Assembly (NCBI GenBank): GCA_001799845.1
Contig: MGUG01000027.1
Location: 1-64,000 of the forward strand
DNA: 64,000 nucleotides
Direction: 5' to 3'
DNA from: Elusimicrobia bacterium GWC2_64_44
GTDB taxonomy: Bacteria > Elusimicrobiota > Elusimicrobia > Elusimicrobiales > UBA9959
Positions within the stretch are counted from its first letter, which is position 1, and every line of letters starts with the position of its first letter. A program made the position numbers and the translations under genes. The notes beneath the pieces are model-generated. The model worked only from the letters and a program-made list of their open reading frames with translations, had not been told where the DNA came from and did no database searches. This document shows, in pieces, positions 58,367 to 64,000 of the stretch.

Positions 58367-59059
58367 ATGAGAAACCTCCTGTTCCTGCCCTGCGCAGCTT
58401 TACTACTGGCGGCCTGCTCAGGCGAAAGAGCCTACCGCCGCGGCGGCGACGCCTATCCCGGCCTGGCCGCCCTCAGGGCGGCGCATACCGAGGGGCTGGA
58501 TTATTCGCGCGAGGTTTACGACCGCGGCTCGGCCGTGGCTGTGTTCGCCATACACGGCGGCGACATAGAGAAGGCCACCTCGCGGCTGGCCCGCCGCACG
58601 GCCTCCGGCGACCTGAACCTCTACATCTTCAACGGCTGGCTTGGCCGCGAGAGCGGCAAGCTGCACGTCACGGCCACGCGCTTTGACGATCCCGACGCGG
58701 TGCGGCTGGCCACCTCCGCGGTGCTGGGCCTCTCTTTCCACGCGCAGGCCGACCGCGGCGCCTGGGTCTGCGTGGGCGGCTCCAACAAGAAGGCCGCCGC
58801 GCTGGTGACGCGCCGGCTGGAGGAAGCCGGCTTCGCCGCGGAAACCCCCTGCACGCGCCTGCCCGGCACCTCGCCCAGGAACATCGTCAACAGGCCGGCG
58901 GCCGGCGGGGTGCAGCTGGAGCTGACCCTGCGCCTCCTCGACAGGCTCGACGAGAACGGCGAGGACCTGGCTAGCTTTACCGGCGCCGTCCGGAGGGCGG
59001 CCTTCGAATTTATCAGTTCAATTCCCAAGACAGAGCTTAAACAGGAGACGCTACCATGA
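58367..59059 (+). CDS. Poly-gamma-glutamate hydrolase-like lipoprotein
   Basis: 230 residues. A lipoprotein signal (LLFLPCAALLLAACSGE) puts Cys at about residue 17. AVFAIHGGDIEKATSRLARR, then LNLYIFNGWLG match the phage/Bacillus poly-gamma-glutamate hydrolase family (PghP/YmaC type, zinc peptidase-like). LSFHAQADRGAWVCVGGSNK follows where the second metal-site segment is expected. It would sit on the outside of the membrane and cleave gamma-glutamyl bonds. Its stop overlaps the carbamate kinase ATG, an odd pairing of a surface hydrolase with a catabolic kinase. Confidence 0.7.
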   Translation: MRNLLFLPCAALLLAACSGERAYRRGGDAYPGLAALRAAHTEGLDYSREVYDRGSAVAVFAIHGGDIEKATSRLARRTASGDLNLYIFNGWLGRESGKLHVTATRFDDPDAVRLATSAVLGLSFHAQADRGAWVCVGGSNKKAAALVTRRLEEAGFAAETPCTRLPGTSPRNIVNRPAAGGVQLELTLRLLDRLDENGEDLASFTGAVRRAAFEFISSIPKTELKQETLP

Positions 59060-60156
59060 AAAAGATCAGGATCTTCGCTTTCGGCGGCAACGAAGTCGCC
59101 CCCGTCGGCCTTAAGGACAAGGACGGCAAGACCATCAACCCCGACATCGCCATGCAGTGGCAGCGCACCGCCGACACCGCGCAGCTGGTGGCCGATATCT
59201 TCAAGGCCCATCCCGAGGATAAATACGTGATCACCCACGGCAACGGCCCGCAGGTGGGCAATATCATCCAGCGCGCCGAGATGTGCCGCCCCACCATGTT
59301 CCCGCTGCCGCTCGACGTCTGCGTGGCGGACACCCAGGGCGCCATGTCCTACATGATGGCCCAGCTCAATAACGTGCTCAACATCCGCGGCATAGACAAT
59401 ATCGTCGCCGGCATCATCACGCAGGTGGTGGTCAACAAGGACGACCCCGACTTCAAGAACCCCTCCAAATACATAGGCCAGTCCTATACCTCCGACGAGG
59501 CCAGGCAGCGCATGGCCGAAGGCTGGCAGATGAAGATGTACAAGAAGGACTCCGCCGGCAACGAGATCTGGCGCCGCGTGGTGCCCTCCCCGGCCCCGGT
59601 GGACATCGTAGAGATAGACGCGATAGAGGCCATGCTCGAGAAGGGCATAGTGCCGATCACCGTGGGCGGCGGCGGCATACCGGTGCGCGAGGTGCCGGCC
59701 GAGGTTAAGGACGGCGTGGAAACCTATACCACCAATTTCGGCGTGAAGTTCTCCAAGCCCCACAAGGGCGAGAAGCCGCTGAAGATGTACACCGGCGTAG
59801 AGGCCGTCATCGACAAAGATCTGGCGAGCGCCCTGCTGGGCTGCATGCTGATGGCGCGCGCCAAGGCCCGCGGCGAAGAGGTGGAGGTCAGCCTCACCAT
59901 CTTCACCGGCGAGGACGGCGCGAAACTCAATTACCAGAAGCCCGACGAGAAGGCCCTGCGCGTCATTAAGGTTTCCGAGCTGGAAGCCATCTACAACCAG
60001 GTCCCGCCCCCGTTCCCGGCCGGCTCCATGGGCCCCAAGATCAAGGCCGTGATAGAGTTCATCAAGAACGGCGGCTCCGTGGCCTACATAGCCAAGACCG
60101 ACCTGTTCGAGGCTACCCTGCTTGGCAAAGCCGGCACCACGGTCATCCCCGGTTGA
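59056..60156 (+). CDS. arcC: Carbamate kinase
   Basis: 366 residues, somewhat longer than the usual 310. FAFGGNEVAPVG, VITHGNGPQVGNI, QGAMSYMMAQLNN and VPITVGGGGIPV are the amino-acid-kinase family marks of carbamate kinase. AVIDKDLASALLGCMLMARA is the conserved lysine/Asp region. It converts carbamoyl phosphate and ADP to ATP, ammonia and CO2. Insertions (about 160-190, and GVKFSKPHKGEKP) explain the extra length. AGGAGA precedes the ATG. It likely uses carbamoyl phosphate made by YgeW, coded at the other end of the window. Confidence 0.9.
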   Translation: MKKIRIFAFGGNEVAPVGLKDKDGKTINPDIAMQWQRTADTAQLVADIFKAHPEDKYVITHGNGPQVGNIIQRAEMCRPTMFPLPLDVCVADTQGAMSYMMAQLNNVLNIRGIDNIVAGIITQVVVNKDDPDFKNPSKYIGQSYTSDEARQRMAEGWQMKMYKKDSAGNEIWRRVVPSPAPVDIVEIDAIEAMLEKGIVPITVGGGGIPVREVPAEVKDGVETYTTNFGVKFSKPHKGEKPLKMYTGVEAVIDKDLASALLGCMLMARAKARGEEVEVSLTIFTGEDGAKLNYQKPDEKALRVIKVSELEAIYNQVPPPFPAGSMGPKIKAVIEFIKNGGSVAYIAKTDLFEATLLGKAGTTVIPG

Positions 60157-60158
60157 GC

Positions 60159-60617
60159 ATGACGGAAGAGACGGAAAAGGCGGCCCCGGCCGCTCCGGCC
60201 GGGCGCGTGAACTGGCGGAGGCTGCCCCTGCTGGGGCTTGGCGTCCTGGGTGCCCTTTTCGGCTTCTACCTGCTGATGCTGTGGCTGGTCCCGGCCTGGA
60301 ACGGGTACCGCGTGGCCAGCGGCAGGCGTGCCGAACTGGCGCCCCTGGTGGAGAAAGCCCGCGCCCTGGACCTCAAGTATGAGAACGCGGCGGCCGCCGG
60401 CCTCGGCGGGACGCCGGTGATCTGGTGCGTGCAGAACCGCGGCGAGCATGTGGTCACCGTGGATGGCGACCCCGCCAAGCCGCTTTACGTGCCGAACTAT
60501 CCGGCGATGCCGGCCTATTCGGGCAGCAAGCATCAGGCGTGCACGCCGATGCTCCTGCTGCTGGAGAACAGGGCCCCTGGCCGGCCGGTGACCGTATTTT
60601 TTAAAGAAGCCTTATAA
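60159..60617 (+). CDS. Small single-pass membrane protein of unknown function
   Basis: 152 residues. After an Ala/Pro/Glu-rich start, one transmembrane helix (about 22-42, LPLLGLGVLGALFGFYLLML) precedes a soluble domain of 105 residues, probably outside the cell. It contains VIWCVQNRGEHVVTVDGD and HQACTPMLLLLENRAPG. No family is recognised. An in-frame TTG at 60153 is an alternative start. It lies two bases after the carbamate kinase stop and 7 bp before the threonine synthase-like gene. Confidence 0.7.
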   Translation: MTEETEKAAPAAPAGRVNWRRLPLLGLGVLGALFGFYLLMLWLVPAWNGYRVASGRRAELAPLVEKARALDLKYENAAAAGLGGTPVIWCVQNRGEHVVTVDGDPAKPLYVPNYPAMPAYSGSKHQACTPMLLLLENRAPGRPVTVFFKEAL

Positions 60618-60624
60618 AGGAACT

Positions 60625-61863
60625 ATGAAGAAGATAAAGACTTTACAGTGCATTCGCTGCGGCAAGGACCACAAGCTGACGGACACCAAGTACAATTGCA
60701 CCGCCTGCGGCGGCAATCTGCAGGTGCTGTTCGATTACAACCTGATAAAGAAGCGCCTGAACTACGACGTGCTCAAAGACAACCCCGAGCGCAGCATCTG
60801 GCGCTACCTGGACATCTTGCCGGTGGCCAGCATCAAGAACGTGCCGCCCGTACAGGTGGGCTGGACGCCGCTCTACAAGGCCGAGAAGCTGGGCGCCGAG
60901 GCCGGCGTGAACAATCTCTATATAAAGGACGACGGCCGCAACCCGAGCGCCTCGTTCAAGGACCGGGCGAGCGCCGTGGTGACCGCGCGCGCGCTGGAGA
61001 TGAAGGAGAAGGTGATCTGCTGCGCCTCCACCGGCAACGCGGCCTCATCGCTCGCGTGCCTGACCGGCAGCCTGGACATGAAGACCATGATCTTCGTGCC
61101 CGAGACCGCGCCCGCCGCCAAGGTGGCGCAGCTGCTGGTCTACGGCGCCACGGTCATCATGGTGAAGGGCACCTACGACGACGCTTTCGAGCTGTGCCTG
61201 AAGGCCTCGCAGGAATACGGCTGGTATAACCGCAGCACCGGCATCAACCCGTTCACCCGCGAGGGCAAGAAGACCTGCTCCTTCGAGATCTGCGAGCAGA
61301 TGAACTGGGAGACGCCGGACAAGGTGTTCGTCCCGGTCGGCGACGGCAATATTTTGAGCGGCATCTGGAAGGGTTTCGTGGAGTTCCATCGCCTGGGTAT
61401 CATAGAGCGCCTGCCGCAGCTGGTGGCCGTGCAGGCCGAGTGTTCCGATTCCATCAAGCGCGCCTTTGAAGCCGGCACCGAAGTGCAGCCGGTCAGCGGG
61501 CGTACCGTGGCCGACAGCATCTCGGTCAGCTTGCCGCGCGACGGCATGGCGGCCGTAATGGCCATCAAGGACTCCGGCGGCTTCGCGGTCAGCGTGACCG
61601 ACGCCGAGATCCTGGCGGCCATACCGCGCATAGCGCGCGGCTCCAATGTGTTCGCCGAGCCCGCGGCGGCCGCCTCCTACGCCGGCCTGCTGAAGGCCGT
61701 GAAGGAAGGCCGTGTGAAGGAGAACGAGAGCGTGGTGCTGCTGATCACCGGCAACGGCCTCAAGGATATACAGAGCGCCATGAAGTCGGTGGGCAAGCCT
61801 TACACCATAACCCCCGACCTGGCCGAGCTGAAGAAGCTGGTGGCGGACAATAAGCTGGCTTAA
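60625..61863 (+). CDS. thrC: Threonine synthase-like PLP enzyme
   Basis: 412 residues. An N-terminal zinc ribbon has Cys9/Cys12/Cys25/Cys28. NPSASFKDRASAVV carries the PLP lysine (Lys112); CASTGNAASSLACL is the phosphate/substrate loop; VPVGDGNILSGIWKGF binds the PLP phosphate; and LLITGNGLKD closes the fold. It should convert O-phosphohomoserine to threonine. Because it is cotranscribed with carbamate kinase, and ygeW-type loci often contain a PLP ammonia-lyase (YgeX), a lyase role on a diamino acid is a possible alternative. AAAGGAAC precedes the ATG. Confidence 0.75.
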   Translation: MKKIKTLQCIRCGKDHKLTDTKYNCTACGGNLQVLFDYNLIKKRLNYDVLKDNPERSIWRYLDILPVASIKNVPPVQVGWTPLYKAEKLGAEAGVNNLYIKDDGRNPSASFKDRASAVVTARALEMKEKVICCASTGNAASSLACLTGSLDMKTMIFVPETAPAAKVAQLLVYGATVIMVKGTYDDAFELCLKASQEYGWYNRSTGINPFTREGKKTCSFEICEQMNWETPDKVFVPVGDGNILSGIWKGFVEFHRLGIIERLPQLVAVQAECSDSIKRAFEAGTEVQPVSGRTVADSISVSLPRDGMAAVMAIKDSGGFAVSVTDAEILAAIPRIARGSNVFAEPAAAASYAGLLKAVKEGRVKENESVVLLITGNGLKDIQSAMKSVGKPYTITPDLAELKKLVADNKLA

Positions 61864-61882
61864 AAACGCGCCAGGATATAAA

Positions 61883-61917
61883 AGAGCCCCGGGTCCAGGC
61901 CCGGGGCTCTTTTTTTG
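61883..61917 (+). terminator. Intrinsic terminator of the carbamate kinase operon
   Basis: An 11-bp perfect GC-rich stem, AGAGCCCCGGG and its complement, with loop TCCAGG, followed by seven T residues. It lies 20 bp past the threonine synthase-like stop. Confidence 0.9.
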
Positions 61918-61994
61918 CCTTAAGGGCCTAAGGAGGCCTGGGCCCAATAACAGCCGGGGGGTAGTGCTTTGGCCTCTTATTATAGGTATATCTT

Positions 61995-62000
61995 TATAAT
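61995..62000 (+). promoter_or_regulatory. -10 element for the secreted protein gene
   Basis: A TATAAT in an AT-rich segment, about 50 bases before the ATG at 62050. The gene has a clear GGAGG at 62036-62040, so this message has a normal leader. No convincing -35 at 16-18 bases. Confidence 0.45.
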
Positions 62001-62049
62001 AGACTTTAAGTGTTAGGGATGTTTATCCAGTAACGGAGGTTGTAACTGA

Positions 62050-63129
62050 ATGAATAACAAGCTCATAGTGGCACTTGCCTGCTTTGGCTTTACCGCCAAC
62101 GCCGGCGCTGAAGTGGACTTTAACCAGGGCGTAGACGTGAAGGCCGCCATAGAACAGGCCAAGAGCACAGATGTGAAGGGCCCTTATCCGTATTACGGCG
62201 CCCATCGCGTGCGCTACAGCAGGGAATGCAAGAGCTTCTCTTTCGGTTCCGGCGGTTTCGCGCAGGCCTCCGACAGGGAATTCCTGAGCAGCACCGAATA
62301 TATCGAGGAATGCCGGTTCATTCCGAACCCGCCCCCTCCGCCGCCTCCCCCGGTACTGCCGCCGAACGGCCCCAAGCCGCCGCAGCCCGGCCACCCGAAT
62401 CCTCCCGGCCATCAGCCCGGCCACCCCAAGGATTATAACCCCGGCTATCCCGGCCAGCCCGGCTACAATGACAACAGCTACGGCCCGCACGGGAATTACA
62501 CCTATCCCGGCAGCCAGGGCGGTCAGCAGGGCATGTACCACTGCCATGAGCGCGTAGGCCAGACCTTCCGCGCCACCGCGCAGATGAACATCCCCGCCCG
62601 CCAGCTGTTCCCCTGGGAAAGCGAGCGCTTCGAGGTCTGCATGGAAGCCAACCGCGTTGACTTCGAGACCCGCACTTCGCCTTACCGCTACAGCGTCGAC
62701 CGCCAGGGCCTCTACGACCTGACCTTCAACCTGACCCCGAACTACCGCACGCCTACGGCTCCTGACGCCAACGGCATGTCCGAGGCCGGCTGGGCTTTCC
62801 GCGACGGCAAGTTCGTGCTGAACGTCTCCGACCGCTGGGCCAGCTACTACGCCGGCGAGAAAGTGGTCATCAAGGTGGAGCTTGTGAAGGACGGCTTCCT
62901 GTTCTTCAACAGCAGCCAGGGCGAGAAGGAATTCACCCTCGACGTCAAAGACGGTTACGAGCTGGCCTTCGTGGAGGGCGACCTGCAGAAGACCGCCAAC
63001 TTCGTGGACACCAGCAGCGACATGCGCGGCCCGAAGAAGTTCTTTGTGAAGTGGGGCTTCAAGCGCGTCGGCTCCGTCTCCACTCAGGAATACATCAAGA
63101 AGGGCGACACAAACAAGATAACGAAGTAA
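62050..63129 (+). CDS. Secreted Pro/Gly/His-rich protein of unknown function
   Basis: 359 residues. A signal peptide (KLIVALACFGFTANAGA, cut near residue 20) leads to a mature N-domain with RECKSFSFGSGGF. A proline run (eight in a row) and a Pro/Gly/His/Tyr-rich linker follow (about 93-165). The C-terminal 190 residues look like a beta-rich binding domain (FEVCMEANRVDFETRTSP, RWASYYAGEKVVIKVEL). The form suggests an exported surface protein with a stiff spacer. Family not recognised. GGAGG lies well placed before the ATG, and a strong terminator follows. Confidence 0.8.
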   Translation: MNNKLIVALACFGFTANAGAEVDFNQGVDVKAAIEQAKSTDVKGPYPYYGAHRVRYSRECKSFSFGSGGFAQASDREFLSSTEYIEECRFIPNPPPPPPPPVLPPNGPKPPQPGHPNPPGHQPGHPKDYNPGYPGQPGYNDNSYGPHGNYTYPGSQGGQQGMYHCHERVGQTFRATAQMNIPARQLFPWESERFEVCMEANRVDFETRTSPYRYSVDRQGLYDLTFNLTPNYRTPTAPDANGMSEAGWAFRDGKFVLNVSDRWASYYAGEKVVIKVELVKDGFLFFNSSQGEKEFTLDVKDGYELAFVEGDLQKTANFVDTSSDMRGPKKFFVKWGFKRVGSVSTQEYIKKGDTNKITK

Positions 63130-63149
63130 TCAGTCCAACTGTCACCCGG

Positions 63150-63186
63150 GCCCCCCGCTCTCCAAGAGCGGGGGGCTTTGTTTTAT
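63150..63186 (+). terminator. Intrinsic terminator after the secreted protein gene
   Basis: A 12-bp perfect stem, GCCCCCCGCTCT and its complement, with loop CCA, followed by TTTGTTTTA. It lies 20 bp past the stop at 63129. Confidence 0.9.
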
Positions 63187-63490
63187 ATTGAAGGTTGGCG
63201 GCCTACCGCAGGGGCAGGACCGCAAAACGCGTTCGCGCACACCGTGCGCTCACTCGACACTCGGCCTCGGCGCTACGCAAGCCTCGGCCTCGCGAGGTTT
63301 TTCCGCTGATGCGACATTGCCGCGGAGAGACGGAGGGGACGGCCGGGGAGGGGTTCCGTGCGACTTTGGGGAAGGGGGTCCCGCCCATAATTTACCAAGG
63401 GCGGGGGAAACCGCGCAACGGTTTCCCTCTACCAGGAGCACGGGGCCCCTCCCCGGCTGGCCCCGACTTTGCATCTCGCGGGAAGAAATA
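63187..63490. ncRNA. Structured non-coding region (possible RNA or palindromic element)
   Basis: About 300 bases without a believable gene; the short open frames are Arg-rich and overlap on both strands. It contains nested inverted repeats. CCGGGGAGGGG (63343-63353) pairs with CCCCTCCCCGG (63446-63456). Inside lie CCCGCCC/GGGCGGG (63380-63386 with 63399-63405) and GGGAAACCG-CGCAA-CGGTTTCCC (63405-63427). The fold is compact and could be a small RNA, a repeated palindromic element or a folded 3' end. Direction unknown. Confidence 0.35.
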
Positions 63491-63519
63491 AAAATACCCG
63501 CCGGAGGGCGGGTATTTTT
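63491..63519. terminator. Bidirectional intrinsic terminator
   Basis: AAAATACCCGCC-GGAG-GGCGGGTATTTT, a 12-bp perfect stem with A- and T-rich ends on both sides. It would terminate the minus-strand kinase transcript (stop at 63537) and anything reading rightward. Confidence 0.85.
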
Positions 63520-63536
63520 GCGGTGAGCGAGCTGTG

Positions 63537-64000
63537 TTAGGCCGGGAGGGCGATGGTGAAGGCGGAGCCCTTCTGCAGCTGCGAGCGGGCGAAGACCTTG
63601 CCGTTGTGGGCTTCGGCTATTTTCTTGACCAGCGCCAGGCCGAGGCCCCAGCCCTCTACCTGGCCCGTGAAAGAGGATTCCACCTGGTAGAACTTGTGGA
63701 AGATGTTCTCCAGCTCCTCGCCGGGGATGCCGGGGCCGTTGTCGCCCACGGAGATAAGCGCGTAGCCGTCGCGGGCCTGCGCCGAAAGGATGACCAGCTT
63801 GTCCTTGGCCGGGTTGAACTTCACGGCGTTGTCCACCATGGCTTTGATGGCCGTGGCCAGCAGTTTGCGGTCGGCCTTTACCATGACAGGCTCGGTAGCC
63901 ACCACCTTAATGGTGACCTGCACCGGGTCCTTGTGCCAGAGCTTGGCCACTTCCGCCACCTCGGAGAGGAACTCCGACGCGTCGAACTCTATCTTCTCCA
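63537..64000 (-). CDS. Sensor histidine kinase, C-terminal part (5' end outside window)
   Basis: The last ~154 codons of a histidine kinase; the frame stays open to the right edge (EKIEFDASEFLSEV). The HATPase boxes are clear: AIKAMVDNAVKFNPAKD (N), SVGDNGPGIPGEE (G1), FHKFYQVESSFTGQVEGWGL (F), GLGLALVKKIAEAHNG (G2). The dimerisation domain and sensor lie outside. The DNA next to its stop is the bidirectional hairpin. Confidence 0.9.
   Translation of the reverse strand, partial: EKIEFDASEFLSEVAEVAKLWHKDPVQVTIKVVATEPVMVKADRKLLATAIKAMVDNAVKFNPAKDKLVILSAQARDGYALISVGDNGPGIPGEELENIFHKFYQVESSFTGQVEGWGLGLALVKKIAEAHNGKVFARSQLQKGSAFTIALPA

Noticed and set aside
63188-63526. Overlapping 98- and 112-codon frames as small genes
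   Set aside because: Arg/Gly/Pro-rich with no ribosome-binding site, spanning an intrinsic terminator and strong inverted repeats.
1-64000. Mobile island
   Set aside because: No transposase, integrase, tRNA or direct-repeat border was found, and codon use looks uniform by eye. Horizontal origin cannot be judged without genome-wide comparison.

Overview
The window is a GC-rich, densely packed bacterial segment. Genes overlap by a few bases (ATGA, GTGA, TGATG junctions), and there are no transposases, tRNAs, rRNAs or CRISPR arrays that I can see. The gene content (many radical SAM enzymes, B12-binding radical SAM proteins, PAS histidine kinases, a lone PilB/GspE-type ATPase, Pro/Gly/His-rich secreted proteins) best fits an uncultured anaerobe of the Elusimicrobiota or a related lineage. 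That placement is inference from gene style, not from a marker gene.

Region 1 (1-1643, minus strand): ygeY and the 5' part of ygeW behind a good TTGACA promoter. These are an M20 hydrolase and a knotted carbamoyltransferase of the ureide-catabolism type. The likely partner, carbamate kinase, lies at 59-60 kb with a threonine synthase-like enzyme.

Region 2 (1800-46032): a radical SAM mega-cluster. I count 18 genes carrying 19 radical SAM domains. It begins with a His-Xaa-Ser unit (hxsB, a Cys-rich exported protein, and hxsA with 14 His-x-Ser triplets). Long polycistrons then diverge from two short promoter regions (14290-14369 and 27425-27489). Mixed with the radical SAM genes are cell-envelope and small-molecule genes: two polysaccharide deacetylases, a MurG-like glycosyltransferase, two GT-C-like membrane proteins, a FemAB-like acyltransferase, epimerases/SDRs, a UDP-galactopyranose-mutase-like flavoprotein, two methyltransferases, a U32 peptidase-like Fe-S protein, a PaaK-like AMP ligase, a chorismatase-like RidA-fold enzyme and a TolB-like protein with one haem motif. 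Three radical SAM domains are fused to a DegT aminotransferase, to a second (B12-binding) radical SAM module, and to a methyltransferase. Six radical SAM domains share an unusual C-Q-C-x-C-x-x-C iron-sulfur signature. I read the whole as an undescribed biosynthetic locus, probably for a modified surface molecule plus a His-Xaa-Ser peptide. The product is unknown.

Region 3 (43496-45016 and 46201-58248): a large two-component array. It has a hybrid kinase beside the cluster. A MerR-type HTH-receiver regulator follows, whose promoter spacer holds a perfect inverted repeat. Then come a multi-receiver hybrid kinase, single-domain receivers, a PilB/GspE-type ATPase, a GAF kinase, a periplasmic ligand-binding protein without a transporter, two PAS kinases, and a receiver with a leaderless-type promoter.

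Region 4 (58367-61917): a four-gene operon ending in a strong terminator: a poly-gamma-glutamate hydrolase-like lipoprotein, carbamate kinase, a small membrane protein and a threonine synthase-like protein. Region 5 (62050-64000): a secreted Pro-rich protein, a structured non-coding stretch, a bidirectional terminator, and the C-terminal part of a histidine kinase running off the window.
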